From: Kiloniella majae | GTDB lineage: Bacteria; Pseudomonadota; Alphaproteobacteria; Kiloniellales; Kiloniellaceae | Assembly: GCF_002118315.1 (NCBI RefSeq) | Contig: NZ_MTSZ01000001.1 | Coordinates: forward strand, 62,001-126,000 | DNA: 64,000 nt | Direction: 5' to 3' | Shown: positions 43,262 through 52,055 of the stretch, in pieces | Position numbering within the stretch: the first letter of the stretch is position 1 | Layout of the letters: every line of letters starts with the position of its first letter | Made by a program: the position numbers and the translations under genes | Notes under the pieces: generated by a model | The model's database searches: none | Told to the model about the DNA's origin: nothing | Seen by the model: the letters and a program-made list of their open reading frames with translations, nothing else

Positions 43262-44217
43262 TATCTCGGGGCAGCTGTCTGTTCCAGAATTTCACGAATA
43301 ACATTATTTGTCCGTGTTCCTTCAATCTCTGCACTTGGCGCCAGAACAACACGATGATGCAATCCGGGAATAGCTACAAACTTCACATCATCAGGAATAA
43401 CATAGTCCCGTCCCTGTAAAGCTGCATATGCTCTGGAAGCAGCCGCCAGCATCGTTGCAGATCTTGGTGATCCACCGAATTGAAGTGCAGGATGTTCACG
43501 CGTGGCACGGACAACAGATACGATATAGTTGGTTATATCCGGGCTTAATCTAATTTTGGCAACCAGTGCTCTCATCTCTTCCAGCTTGTCCAAATCAGCG
43601 ATACCCTTCATACCAAATTCATCCAGCTTTGGCATTGATGTCTGATGGCCATGCATTGCAACAATCGACCGTTCCTCAGCTTCACTGGGGTATTCCAAAA
43701 CGTGCTTGAACATAAAACGGTCTAACTGAGCTTCCGGCAGGGGATAAGTTCCCTGCTGTTCAATAGGGTTTTGAGTTGCAATCACTAAAAATCCTGCGCC
43801 AAGATCATGGCTGGTGCCGTCAATTGTTACGGATCGTTCACTCATAGCTTCGAGCAAGGCAGATTGTGTTTTAGGCGGTGTTCTGTTGATTTCGTCCGCC
43901 AAAAGCAAATCAGTAAAGATAGGTCCTTTGGTGAGTGAAAACTCATTGGTCTGAAAATTAAACAAGTTGGTACCTAGCACATCACCCGGCATAAGATCAG
44001 GCGTAAACTGGATACGACCAAACTTTAAATTTAAGGCTTTTGAAAAGGAACGAACCAACAGCGTTTTACCTGTTCCCGGCACACCTTCCAACAAAAGGTG
44101 CCCCTTACACAAAAGGCTGACCAGCATCAGATCCAATGCGCCTTCTTGTCCGACAATTGTACGGCGAACTTCCGTCTTCAAACCTTCACTAATGGTCCGG
44201 ATATCATCCAGTTCCAT
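43261..44217 (-). CDS. MoxR family AAA+ ATPase
   Basis: The 318-residue product is a MoxR ATPase: Walker [28 protein letters not shown], Walker [25 protein letters not shown], sensor 1 [22 protein letters not shown] and C-terminal [31 protein letters not shown]. MoxR proteins act as chaperone-like ATPases with von Willebrand A partners, here the DUF58 protein immediately downstream. The start overlaps the end of the DUF4350 gene by 14 bases. Confidence 0.93.
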   Translation of the reverse strand: MELDDIRTISEGLKTEVRRTIVGQEGALDLMLVSLLCKGHLLLEGVPGTGKTLLVRSFSKALNLKFGRIQFTPDLMPGDVLGTNLFNFQTNEFSLTKGPIFTDLLLADEINRTPPKTQSALLEAMSERSVTIDGTSHDLGAGFLVIATQNPIEQQGTYPLPEAQLDRFMFKHVLEYPSEAEERSIVAMHGHQTSMPKLDEFGMKGIADLDKLEEMRALVAKIRLSPDITNYIVSVVRATREHPALQFGGSPRSATMLAAASRAYAALQGRDYVIPDDVKFVAIPGLHHRVVLAPSAEIEGTRTNNVIREILEQTAAPR

Positions 44218-45460
44218 GCAGCATCTCCTGTTTCCATCTATGGATATTCTGTGCTGCGCGAATGGCAGCTAAAACGTTAAATGTATTTGCTTGGTATAAA
44301 TCTTCTGCTGTCTTGATAACTTCGCTACTGCTCATTTCAACACCACGCGCGTAACCAACACGATCAAGCCACTGCAAAAGTTCATATGATTCCAAATTCT
44401 TCGGCGCATGCAAGTTCATAGCAACAGATTGCAAAGATCTGTCCACGTACTGTTTGAGCATCAATGCCCCGTGCCCGCCAAAAGCAAGAAGCTCAGCTGT
44501 GTTTCCAATTAAAAATTCTTTGCCTGCCTGATACTCTTTATTACTTCGCTCAGGTGATCCAAATCGGGTAAAGCTACTCCATGCGAGAAACAGAACCGAT
44601 ACAGCAACCAACAAAGTGACAACAGCAAAAGGAAATTCGAACATCTTTTGCCATAAACTTGGCTCTGACGCATAACCATGAGATGTTTCATCAATGATTA
44701 CGCCACCGGTTTTACCATGTGTAAGTTCATTGATGACACTAACAATAAAGGCAGCATTTCCAGCGTTATCCAGACCATGATTTGACAGGATATCCGGATC
44801 ACTTAACACCCAGGTACGATCAATGTCATAGAAAAAATCTGACTGAATGACTTCGGCTAAAAGAATACCCTGATCATTATAAACTAGTGGACGTAAAACA
44901 TCTGTATTTTCAGCAATCAACTGCGGTGCAAGTACAGATAGCTGCTGATCCAGAGAAAATAACTCAGAATCCCAAGTGAAATTTTCAGCGGTTAGAGTAA
45001 CGTCATTTCGGACCAGTTCCAGATCACCATCAACATAATCCAGAATATCTTGTACCTGCCCTGATTGACGTAACTCCATTTCTTTGACCCAGCGGCTATT
45101 TTGCGGGTCCGGACGGACATCCCATTTAGGCAAAACAATCAATGATCCGACACCGCTAAAACCTGTCAGAGTATTCGATAATCCAGATGCCGATTGCGGT
45201 TCGATCACCAGTTTGACGTCAGAAAAATTAAACCCGCCACGAATTTCTCGACTAATCCTTGTCCGAAAATTCATTTTTTGCAGAAGTTTGGTAAAGGCTT
45301 TATGGCCAACAGCGGACTCAGAATAGGAATTGGCCCCGTAGGAATTCAGCTTAACGAGCTTGTCCTGATAGATAGAAGCAACAAAAGCGCCCAAAAACGA
45401 AAGCATTCCAATCACGACCAACCACAACAGGGTACGCTTTGAAAAGACCCGATCGTCCAT
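44204..45460 (-). CDS. DUF4350 domain membrane protein
   Basis: The 418-residue product has an N-terminal membrane helix ([21 protein letters not shown]), a periplasmic DUF4350 domain of about 240 residues with [35 protein letters not shown] and [25 protein letters not shown], a second helix ([17 protein letters not shown]), and a cytoplasmic tail. DUF4350 genes typically sit beside MoxR and DUF58 genes; the domain may be a degenerate GATase-like sensor. One-base overlap with the DUF4129 gene and 14-base overlap with MoxR show co-translation. Confidence 0.85.
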   Translation of the reverse strand: MDDRVFSKRTLLWLVVIGMLSFLGAFVASIYQDKLVKLNSYGANSYSESAVGHKAFTKLLQKMNFRTRISREIRGGFNFSDVKLVIEPQSASGLSNTLTGFSGVGSLIVLPKWDVRPDPQNSRWVKEMELRQSGQVQDILDYVDGDLELVRNDVTLTAENFTWDSELFSLDQQLSVLAPQLIAENTDVLRPLVYNDQGILLAEVIQSDFFYDIDRTWVLSDPDILSNHGLDNAGNAAFIVSVINELTHGKTGGVIIDETSHGYASEPSLWQKMFEFPFAVVTLLVAVSVLFLAWSSFTRFGSPERSNKEYQAGKEFLIGNTAELLAFGGHGALMLKQYVDRSLQSVAMNLHAPKNLESYELLQWLDRVGYARGVEMSSSEVIKTAEDLYQANTFNVLAAIRAAQNIHRWKQEMLHGTG

Positions 45461-46383
45461 TATGCCCCTCCCTGCTGAGAAACAGTTTGATGACTTGATG
45501 TCATGCTTTCAGGCATCAAAAAAATTTGAAATGCTTCACGGCACGATGAGAATTCTTCTGGTCCAGCCGAACGTCCGCCAAATTCGGTTAACTCTTCGGC
45601 GTTTACGATAACAGACATTTTTTTCTTGATATCAGCTGGTAGCCAATCTGCCTGTAAAATCTCTCTATTCGTCAAAGCATCGGGTAACGTCGTGTGGTAA
45701 CTTTCTTTGACGTGTTTCAGGCAACACAAAAGAATGGCCCGAATTGCAGCTTCGAAGTGCCCTTGCCGCGCCAATTCATCCGCATGGTCAAGTGTTTCCT
45801 TACTCAATTCATCTGAAATGCGCGTCACTCTGGCATAGGAGTTCGCCTCGTCTTCAACGACTGTTTTATTCTGCGGTCGCCGCTTTAGATCGCTGAAATA
45901 GCGATAGGCAGCTTTAGCGAGCAAGACCACAACAACAACCAGGAAGCCATAAAGAATGATCTTCCCTAAAAACTCCAATGCCGAGAGGTCAAAGGGTTCA
46001 GAATCTTCTTTTTTCTTCTCTGGTACCTTCTTTTCGACCTTCTCGGTCTTTACATCAAAAGGCGGTTCACTTTGGTAACGATCTCCGGAATAGATATCTT
46101 CAATTGCCTCATCGGCAGCTCCATTGATTGCGCCATCACTTGATTGCGCAACAGCACCAGATGGAACAAGGGATAACGCCCCCAAGTTCAACAACAGAAA
46201 CAAAGAGCCTACCAGAATATATCTTTGGATATTCAGACATCGACAGTGCGATATCGTATTTCTAACTAAAAAAAGCAAAAGATAAGGACCCCCACACAGC
46301 CTTATCAAGTCGATGATACTTTGGCAGACGTTAATCTGCTTGAAACGAGAATAAGTTATAAAATAGTAACCAGTACGCACCAA
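45460..46383 (-). CDS. DUF4129 domain membrane protein, start uncertain
   Basis: The frame allows up to 307 residues. The C-terminal cytoplasmic part (about 195-300) is DUF4129-like: DELARQGHFEAAIRAILLCCLKHV, TNREILQADW and ELTEFGGRSAGPEEFSSCREAFQIFL. Before it come a signal or membrane segment (YILVGSLFLLLNLGALSLVPSG), a charged periplasmic stretch and one membrane helix. No ATG is available in frame near the N-terminus; the open frame begins with TTG/GTG at 46378-46383, and a TTG within CTTTTGCTT near 46272 with GGGGG upstream is an alternative. It is the first gene of the MoxR/DUF58 operon. Confidence 0.78.
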   Translation of the reverse strand: MVRTGYYFITYSRFKQINVCQSIIDLIRLCGGPYLLLFLVRNTISHCRCLNIQRYILVGSLFLLLNLGALSLVPSGAVAQSSDGAINGAADEAIEDIYSGDRYQSEPPFDVKTEKVEKKVPEKKKEDSEPFDLSALEFLGKIILYGFLVVVVVLLAKAAYRYFSDLKRRPQNKTVVEDEANSYARVTRISDELSKETLDHADELARQGHFEAAIRAILLCCLKHVKESYHTTLPDALTNREILQADWLPADIKKKMSVIVNAEELTEFGGRSAGPEEFSSCREAFQIFLMPESMTSSHQTVSQQGGA

Positions 46384-46492
46384 AACCTTGACGAGAATTC
46401 AACGCAGAATGGCACAGCCACAAGAATAGTGTCCATAGTTTTTTTCGACCTGACAGGACAATGAAAAGAATTGCTGTTACAGCTCGTTATTA

Positions 46493-47044
46493 TTACTGGG
46501 GATTGTAGTCAATAATCTGATCAAAAGTCTTCAGACCGTCCAGCGTGCGGGCCACAATAAGCCCCCCTTCCAGCAACGCCAAAAGTTTCAGGGCTTCGCT
46601 TTGTGCACTGTCTTCAGAATAGGCGCTTGCCTTATCAGATAGAAAGACACGGGTAAGCCAGGACATATTTTGATCAAAGAAGGCCTTGGATTTCATCATC
46701 ACGTTATCTGGGAGTGATGAGATCTCGGCCCCTAACATACCGCAGAGACACATTTGTTCCCCCGCAGCGTAAGAAGACCGAAAGGCTTCTTTATAGCGCC
46801 GAACCTGTTCCATTGCGGGATAGGCATCAGCGTCCCCCAGACTTTCTATAAAGCGTTCGGTGTATCGTTGCGTGACCGCGACGCCCAAATCCGCCTTGGA
46901 GGGAAAATGATAGTGAATACTGGCTGTCTTGATGCCAATTTCGGCAGAGATATCGCGAAAGCTAAAGGCGTTATAGCCACGTGTACGAATGTAGTCTTCT
47001 GCAATGTCCATAATTGCCGATGCCGTTTTTGATCTTTCGCTCAT
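46493..47044 (-). CDS. TetR family transcriptional regulator
   Basis: The 183-residue product has a TetR helix-turn-helix (residues about 8-55: SAIMDIAEDYIRTRGYNAFSFRDISAEIGIKTASIHYHFPSKADLG) and an all-helical ligand domain with CLCGMLGAEISSLP typical of the NemR/AcuR-like group. It is divergent from the cupin gene across a gap with two related operator-like dyads, suggesting it represses itself and the cupin gene. The paired cysteines in MCLCGM could serve in electrophile sensing as in NemR; that is inference. Confidence 0.87.
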   Translation of the reverse strand: MSERSKTASAIMDIAEDYIRTRGYNAFSFRDISAEIGIKTASIHYHFPSKADLGVAVTQRYTERFIESLGDADAYPAMEQVRRYKEAFRSSYAAGEQMCLCGMLGAEISSLPDNVMMKSKAFFDQNMSWLTRVFLSDKASAYSEDSAQSEALKLLALLEGGLIVARTLDGLKTFDQIIDYNPQ

Positions 47045-47075
47045 TTATCTCTCTTAATTTAGCTTATAGTCCAGC

Positions 47076-47160
47076 TTACCTATTAATTGATAGATAATCC
47101 CTTGACGTTTCTTTTTAAAGACATAAATGATAAACATTACAAATTACCTACTCATAGGTA
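47076..47160. promoter_or_regulatory. Two TTACCTA-type operator candidates between the TetR and cupin genes
   Basis: TACCTA-CTCA-TAGGTA (47145-47160) is a perfect 6-bp dyad with a 4-base centre, the usual TetR-family design. TTACCTATTAATTGATAG (47076-47093) starts with the same half-site and forms an imperfect dyad. The first overlaps the cupin leader, the second is 32 bases from the TetR start, so both genes could be repressed. Confidence 0.62.
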
Positions 47161-47176
47161 TATGACGGAGAGCACG

Positions 47177-47839
47177 ATGCGCATCAATGCTGATTTCACG
47201 AAACCTGTTGAACTACATCCTTCGGATACAAGCCTGTCGCCTTCTCCGGCACCGGGGGTTAACAGGACGATGCTTGACCGCATTGGCGATGAGGTCGCAC
47301 GCGCAACAACGATTGTGCAGTTCGATCGCGACAAGTATTTCCCGGAACATAGCCACGATGGCGGCGAAGAGTTCTTTGTGCTTGAGGGAACCTTCTCTGA
47401 TCAGTACGGCGACTTTCCCGCCGGGACCTATGTGCGCAATCCGATTGGCACCAGCCACTCTCCCCATACAGTCGAGGGTTGCACCATCTTTGTGAAGCTC
47501 TGGCAGTTTGATAAAAACGATGCGGAACAAAAGTCCGTGAACACAAACAACAAAAGCTTTTGGACAGAAGGTTGTCACAAAGGACAGACAGTTCTGAACC
47601 TGCATGAGTTCGAGAGCGAAAAAGTCACCCTGCAAAAATGGGATGTGGGTTCCAACGCAACACTGACCACCCCGGACAAAGGCATGGAAGTTCTGGTCGT
47701 TACCGGTGAGCTACAGTCCAATGGCCGAACTTTTCCCAAAAGATCATGGTTGCGCTATCCAGCCGGAACAGAGATCAGCTACGATTTCACAAAAGACACA
47801 ACGCTGCTGGTTAAAACAGGACATATTGAAGAAGCTTAA
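47177..47839 (+). CDS. Double-cupin protein, ChrR-like
   Basis: I chose the ATG at 47177 (GGAG 6 bases upstream), giving 220 residues; an ATG at 47162 and a TTG at 47087 are in frame. The protein has two cupin halves: an N-terminal one with metal-ligand pattern EHSHDGGEEFFVLEGTFSDQYGDFPAGTYVRNPIGTSHSPHTVEG, resembling the anti-ECFsigma factor ChrR cupin, and a C-terminal one without the histidines (TTPDKGMEVLVVTGELQSNGRTFPKRSWLRYPAGTEI). No sigma-factor-binding domain is present. It may be a small-molecule oxygenase or binding protein controlled by the divergent TetR regulator. Confidence 0.8.
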   Translation: MRINADFTKPVELHPSDTSLSPSPAPGVNRTMLDRIGDEVARATTIVQFDRDKYFPEHSHDGGEEFFVLEGTFSDQYGDFPAGTYVRNPIGTSHSPHTVEGCTIFVKLWQFDKNDAEQKSVNTNNKSFWTEGCHKGQTVLNLHEFESEKVTLQKWDVGSNATLTTPDKGMEVLVVTGELQSNGRTFPKRSWLRYPAGTEISYDFTKDTTLLVKTGHIEEA

Positions 47840-48171
47840 TCTGTTGGTCTAGCTCTTCCTCCTGTTTTTTTGGTGCCACCTTTTAGCCCATGAATCTTAT
47901 TGCTGAACCTTTTATTTGACGGATTGTTTAATAAAGCTTTTCATGCCGTAAGCAGAAATGGCTCCCCGCCTTTTTGCACATTGTAATCAAAGACGAAGCT
48001 TGACGCCTATAGGGCTCCGATAACGAAAAAATCTGAAAACACTCCACAAACAATTAATGCCCGCAAGAAACCAGAAATTCACCCCTCCCTATTGAAGTAG
48101 AACCAGAAAGCGATCAGAGTAACCCTCTGAACAGTTTTAAGCCTTTTGCCCTCTCGTTTCTCAGGTACCCC
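47840..48171. other. 332-base intergenic stretch without a recognised gene
   Basis: I see no supported gene, terminator or repeat element here. The last 60 bases carry the leader of the downstream desulfhydrase-like gene (CAGG 7 bases before its ATG). Confidence 0.4.
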
Positions 48172-49170
48172 ATGCTCACCGAATTCAATTCATCTGTGCC
48201 GCTGGCCTTCACCCCGACGCCCCTACATCTTTTAAGTAAGTTATCAAAAGAACTAAACGGGCCAGAGATCTTTATCAAACGGGATGACTGCACAGGCCTT
48301 GCCGGGGGCGGCAATAAAACCCGCAAGCTTGAGTTTCTGATTGCGGATGCGCTCGACAAGGAAGCAACCTGTGTGATTACGGCTGGTGGCCTGCAATCCA
48401 ACCATGTTCGACAGACTGCTGCCGCAGCGGCACGTTACGGGTTAAAGTGTCATCTCGTTCTGGTGCGAAATGTTGACTGGCAAGATCCGGCTTACCAGAC
48501 ATCAGGGAACCTTGTTCTCGACAAGTTGCTCGGCGCCGAGATTGCTATTCATCCCGGCGGCTCTGACCGGGACCGCATTATGGACGAATTGGCATCGGAT
48601 ATGACAGAAGCTGGCGAAACGCCCTATATCATTCCCGTTGGCGGCTCTAATGCAGTTGGCGCCCTTGGCTATGCCAGTGCCCTGATGGAAATTCACGAAC
48701 AGTGCCGCAGCTTGGGCCTCAGCCCCAAAGCGCTTTACCACGCCACATCCAGCGGCGGAACGCAAGCTGGCCTCATTGCCGGCATGATCACCTTGAAACG
48801 TCCCTTCCCTATTCTCGGGGTAGAAGTTGATGGAGACCCCGCGCCAGTTACAGACGCCATCAAGTCTATTGTGCCGGAAACGCTGGAGCGCCTTGGTCGG
48901 TTCGAGACTTGGGACCCAGAACAGGACTTGCAGGTGATAACGGGCTATGGCGGCAGTAACTATGGCATTCCATCTGAAGCAGGAAACGAAGCCATTGAAC
49001 TGCTCGCCAGAACCGAAGGTATATTGCTGGACCCCGTCTATTCCGGCAAAGCCTTTGCTGGCCTTGTCGATCATATCAGACAGGGCCGATTGACCAAAAG
49101 CGATACAGTGATCTTCCTCCACACGGGCGGTGCTCAGGCACTTGGGGCTTACCCTTCCCTCTTCACCTAA
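48172..49170 (+). CDS. dcyD: D-cysteine desulfhydrase / ACC deaminase family protein
   Basis: The 332-residue product is a fold-type II PLP enzyme: FTPTPLHLLSKLSKELNGPEIFIKRDDCTGLAGGGNKTRKLEFLIADAL with the PLP lysine at K49, QSNHVRQTAAAAARYGLKCHLVL, PVGGSNAVGALGYASALMEI, SSGGTQAGLIAGM and C-terminal FLHTGGAQALGAYP. DcyD breaks D-cysteine into pyruvate, sulfide and ammonia; ACC deaminase is the close alternative and active-site discrimination was not attempted. It stands as a single gene followed by repeat copy A. Confidence 0.83.
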   Translation: MLTEFNSSVPLAFTPTPLHLLSKLSKELNGPEIFIKRDDCTGLAGGGNKTRKLEFLIADALDKEATCVITAGGLQSNHVRQTAAAAARYGLKCHLVLVRNVDWQDPAYQTSGNLVLDKLLGAEIAIHPGGSDRDRIMDELASDMTEAGETPYIIPVGGSNAVGALGYASALMEIHEQCRSLGLSPKALYHATSSGGTQAGLIAGMITLKRPFPILGVEVDGDPAPVTDAIKSIVPETLERLGRFETWDPEQDLQVITGYGGSNYGIPSEAGNEAIELLARTEGILLDPVYSGKAFAGLVDHIRQGRLTKSDTVIFLHTGGAQALGAYPSLFT

Positions 49171-49176
49171 TTCACG

Positions 49177-49278
49177 TAGTTAATCATCTTAACCCTTTCT
49201 CTTCGTTGCTTCATCCTTCATGTAGGTTACCTACACTTCTCTCTTCACGCCTTGAGCAAAGATTAATTTGAATAACTA
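49177..49278 (+). repeat. TAG...CTA inverted-repeat element, copy A
   Basis: A 102-bp intergenic element 6 bases after the desulfhydrase-like gene. The ends TAGTTAATCATCTTAA and the reverse complement of TTAATTTGAATAACTA match at 13 of 16 positions. The centre carries TGTAGGT-T-ACCTACA (49221-49235) followed by CTCTTCACGCCTTGA. Confidence 0.8.
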
Positions 49279-49317
49279 TACAAATTTGAACCGCTATAAA
49301 GACCGAAAGATAAAAAG

Positions 49318-49968
49318 ATGAAACGAGTTTGTTTTCTGGGCGCATCTGTCATGGAGGGTATGGGCGATGAAGCGCGGCTGGGAATGCCCGGACGCCTCGC
49401 CCTCTTGGAAACAGATAGCAGCGAAAACTTTATCCACTATAACCTGGGTGTCAGAGGGCAAACGCTCAAGGAAATATCAGATCGGGCCGCAGCTGAATGT
49501 CAGGCACGATTTAAAGATGCAAAGGACTTTATTGTCTTTGCCACGGGGTCTAACGATTTCGCCCTTATCGAAAGTGGTATACCCCAAAAACCTATGCCGA
49601 GAACACCACGCCGTAGAGCCATGAACAACTTCAAAGCCCTGATGACAGAGCTTTCAGAAATCGCCCCCTTGCTTGTCTTTGGCCCGACACCTGTTGATGA
49701 AAGCAAGCTGCCCTTTTTCTCGACAGTATCTAATATGAATTTTGACTTCAAAAACGCGGAACTGGCCAGCGGTTCAGCAGAATACAGTGCGATCTGTCAG
49801 GACCTGAACATCCCCTATATCAATATGCACAAAGCCCTGAGCGCGAGCGATGATTTCATGGCCGGACTGACAGAGAATGACGGTCTGCATTCAACCGGAA
49901 AAGGCTATCAGGCCATGGCAGAAATCGTGCAATCTTCGCCCCATTGGCAGGGCCTGATTCAGGCCTAA
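49318..49968 (+). CDS. SGNH/GDSL family hydrolase
   Basis: The 216-residue product has the SGNH hydrolase blocks: block I FLGASVMEG (nucleophile Ser), block II GVRGQT, block III TGSNDF, and block V ENDGLHSTGKGYQAMA (Asp and His). The family covers esterases, lipases and acyl-thioesterases; no signal peptide is visible, so it is probably cytoplasmic. Substrate unknown. It stands between repeat copies A and B, each a few dozen bases or less away, and has no operon partner. Confidence 0.85.
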   Translation: MKRVCFLGASVMEGMGDEARLGMPGRLALLETDSSENFIHYNLGVRGQTLKEISDRAAAECQARFKDAKDFIVFATGSNDFALIESGIPQKPMPRTPRRRAMNNFKALMTELSEIAPLLVFGPTPVDESKLPFFSTVSNMNFDFKNAELASGSAEYSAICQDLNIPYINMHKALSASDDFMAGLTENDGLHSTGKGYQAMAEIVQSSPHWQGLIQA

Positions 49969-49971
49969 ACA

Positions 49972-50084
49972 TAGTCGTCTAACTTAACTTTTTCTTCCAA
50001 TATCTCACAGGCTGTTTCATCACTCATGTAGGTCACCTACACGTCGCGCTTTACGCCTTAAGCTAAAATTAAGTTAGACAACTA
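49972..50084 (+). repeat. TAG...CTA inverted-repeat element, copy B
   Basis: A 113-bp element 3 bases after the SGNH gene. Its ends are the best preserved of the family: TAGTCGTCTAACTTAACTTT against the reverse complement of AAATTAAGTTAGACAACTA, with 2 mismatches in 20. Central TGTAGGT-C-ACCTACA lies at 50027-50041, followed by CTTTACGCCTTAAG. Confidence 0.85.
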
Positions 50085-50191
50085 TTCCAAACACCTCGAT
50101 TTATGAGGCTACAGAGTTCAGGAACTTCCGACAACGCGCCGCCAAATAAAATAGCCCTAACTAAAGCAGCCCCAATTAAAACAGCTAGGGG

Positions 50192-50650
50192 CTAAATTGG
50201 TAATTCCAGACCACGTTTGACGTTTTCCATCACAACGGTGGTAGTGAATTCCTGTATTGCCGGGTTGTCAAAAAACACCCGCTTGGTGAAGCTGTCATAG
50301 GTTGTCATGTTTTCCGCTGTGACGATCAACAAAAAGTCAAAAGCCCCGGTTACGTTGTAACACTGCTGAATTTCAGGTTCGGCAAGGAATTGGACCGTTA
50401 ACTTCTTCAACATTTCTGCGTGGCAACGCTCGATAATTACCTGCACAATCAGGGTCAGGTTATGGTTTGAAACATCGGGGTTGATCACCGCAATTTCTTT
50501 TTCGATGGCCCCCATATCGCGCAAGCGTTTAATACGGCGTTGACATGCGGTCGCGGACAGACCAACCTGCTCCGCAATGCTATCTGATTTAAGGCGGGAA
50601 TTTTCCTGTAATAATCTCAGGATAGCTTTGTCGAAATTATCTATTTTCAT
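50192..50650 (-). CDS. Lrp/AsnC family transcriptional regulator
   Basis: The 152-residue product has an AsnC helix-turn-helix (DNFDKAILRLLQENSRLKSDSIAEQVGLSATACQRRIKRLRDMGAIEKEIAVIN) and a RAM ligand domain (VIIERCHAEMLKKLTVQFLAEPEIQQCYNVTGAFDFLLIVTAENMTTYDSF). Such proteins bind amino acids and form octamers. It is divergent from an EamA exporter gene, a common pairing in which the regulator controls amino acid export. A perfect TTTTGC-A-GCAAAA dyad (50797-50809) lies in the gap. Confidence 0.9.
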   Translation of the reverse strand: MKIDNFDKAILRLLQENSRLKSDSIAEQVGLSATACQRRIKRLRDMGAIEKEIAVINPDVSNHNLTLIVQVIIERCHAEMLKKLTVQFLAEPEIQQCYNVTGAFDFLLIVTAENMTTYDSFTKRVFFDNPAIQEFTTTVVMENVKRGLELPI

Positions 50651-50900
50651 CTTGGTCTTTATGTTGGTCTGTCTTTGAAGTGGTCTGGCTCAAGCTAATC
50701 AGAGGGGCAACACTAATCTGTTGCGGCTTCCAGTTACAGGTCGAAAAAACGCTTCGATTTCTATTTGTTGCAGTTTTTTGATCTGGAAACCACTTATTTT
50801 GCAGCAAAACGATGCAAATAATCAGCTATGGTTAAGATAATAAACACTAAGTACTGGCTTTTTCAGTTTCAGGTTAATTTTTGAGTATCAGGTAACGGGT
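50651..50900. promoter_or_regulatory. Divergent lrp/eamA control region
   Basis: The 250-base gap carries TTTTGC-A-GCAAAA (50797-50809), a perfect 6-bp dyad about 90 bases before the EamA start, and nearby repeats of the half-site (GTTGCAG, GATGCAAA). This fits an Lrp-type operator. No gene is seen. Confidence 0.5.
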
Positions 50901-51815
50901 ATGGATCAGGTTTTAAAAGCAGAGCAAAGCACACTGACAATGGGTATTATCTACGGCCTGATGGCTGCTCTGTTGTGGGGGGCGTGGCCTGTGGTATCCA
51001 GCCTCGGTCTTCAGAACCAGACCCTGACGCCATATGATATTACGGCCCTGCGCTTTGGGGTGGCGGGCACCATCCTTCTACCCCTGATCCTCAAACGTGG
51101 TTTCAAAGGCATCGGCTTGCCTGGCGGGCTTCTTTTTGCCTTCGGAGCTGGCGCGCCCTATATGCTGCTCACTGTGACAGGACTTAACTTTGCCCCGGCA
51201 AGTCACATGGGGATCATTGCGCCAAGCTGCATGATGACCCTGTCTACAATTGGCGGCTGGTTTATCCTTGGGGATCGCCCCGACAGAAACCGTTTGCTCG
51301 GTCTGGGGGTTATTATCCTCGGCGTTGCCCTGCTCGGTTGGTCAGGTCTGGCGATGGCGGGTGATAACCAGTGGATGGGACACCTGTTGTTTGTCGCCGG
51401 GGGTGGCTGTTGGGCGTGCTATACGGTAGGCACAAAGTATTTCAAGGCAGATCCACTCCACGCCACAGCCTTGGTTGCCGTGCTTTCCATGGTGATTTAC
51501 CTGCCGCTCTACTTTATCTTTGGCGATCCACAGATCTTTGTTGCACCGATCAAAGAAACCCTGTTTCAGGCCGCTTTCCAAGGCATCGGTTCTGCTGTTC
51601 TCGCCCTGCTGTTCTATACCAAGGCAGTTGCCTTGCTCGGCGCAGCAAAGGGCGCAGTCTTCGCCGCACTGGTCCCCGGTATAGCCGTTATTCTTGCCCT
51701 GCCCGTTCTTGGTGAAATCCCGACGACCATAGAGATCATTGGCGTCAGTATTGTGACCATCGGCATGATCGGTGCGCTTGGCCTTATTAAGGGCAACAAA
51801 AAGAAGAGTACCTGA
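50901..51815 (+). CDS. EamA/DMT family transporter
   Basis: The 304-residue product has ten hydrophobic segments in two repeated EamA domains (about 10-150 and 160-297), with GLMAALLWGAWPVVSSLGLQ at the start, LGVIILGVALLGW, and GAAKGAVFAALVPGIAVILALPVLGEIPT in the second half. DMT exporters move amino acids or other metabolites out of the cell. The divergent Lrp-type regulator suggests an amino acid substrate. The last ten codons are duplicated just beyond the stop (see 51785-51841). Confidence 0.88.
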   Translation: MDQVLKAEQSTLTMGIIYGLMAALLWGAWPVVSSLGLQNQTLTPYDITALRFGVAGTILLPLILKRGFKGIGLPGGLLFAFGAGAPYMLLTVTGLNFAPASHMGIIAPSCMMTLSTIGGWFILGDRPDRNRLLGLGVIILGVALLGWSGLAMAGDNQWMGHLLFVAGGGCWACYTVGTKYFKADPLHATALVAVLSMVIYLPLYFIFGDPQIFVAPIKETLFQAAFQGIGSAVLALLFYTKAVALLGAAKGAVFAALVPGIAVILALPVLGEIPTTIEIIGVSIVTIGMIGALGLIKGNKKKST

Positions 51816-51841
51816 TTAAAAACAACAAAAAGAAGAGTGCT
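51785..51841 (+). repeat. 29-bp tandem duplication of the EamA gene 3' end
   Basis: CAACAAAAAGAAGAGT occurs at 51794-51809 and again at 51823-51838, inside a longer imperfect copy with a period of 29 bp. The first copy encodes the C-terminus LIKGNKKKST and stop; the second, after the stop, would encode LIKNNKKKSA and stop. It is a small duplication that left the gene intact. Confidence 0.7.
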
Positions 51842-51846
51842 TAAAG

Positions 51847-51874
51847 GTGGTGTGGCACCACGCCCCCTTTTTTT
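51847..51874 (+). terminator. Probable terminator after the EamA gene
   Basis: GTGGTG-TGG-CACCAC (51847-51861) is followed by GCCCCC and seven T residues. The six-base gap between the stem and the T-run makes it atypical, though AAAG/CTTT could close the base. Confidence 0.6.
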
Positions 51875-51943
51875 GATCTATTTGCGTCAGGAAAATTCGT
51901 CGCTTTTAGAGAAGCAGTATTCCGAGTAAATTGCTAGGTCATA

Positions 51944-52045
51944 TAGCAGTAAAACTAAACGATCAATCAGCGTTATGTCATCGCTCGTGTAGGTCAGCTA
52001 CACTTCGCTCTTTACGCCTTGATTAAAAGTTCGTTTTCGCGACTA
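51944..52045 (+). repeat. TAG...CTA inverted-repeat element, copy C
   Basis: A 102-bp copy between the EamA and hydantoinase genes, and the most diverged: terminal repeats match at about 10 of 17 positions. The centre reads GTGTAGGTCAGCTACAC (51987-52003), one base off the perfect hairpin, followed by CTCTTTACGCCTTGA. Confidence 0.72.
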
Positions 52046-52055
52046 TTAACTCTTT

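Noticed and set aside
48502-49122. A 206-codon minus-strand frame inside the D-cysteine desulfhydrase-like gene
   Set aside because: The plus-strand PLP enzyme has all family motifs; the antisense product has none.
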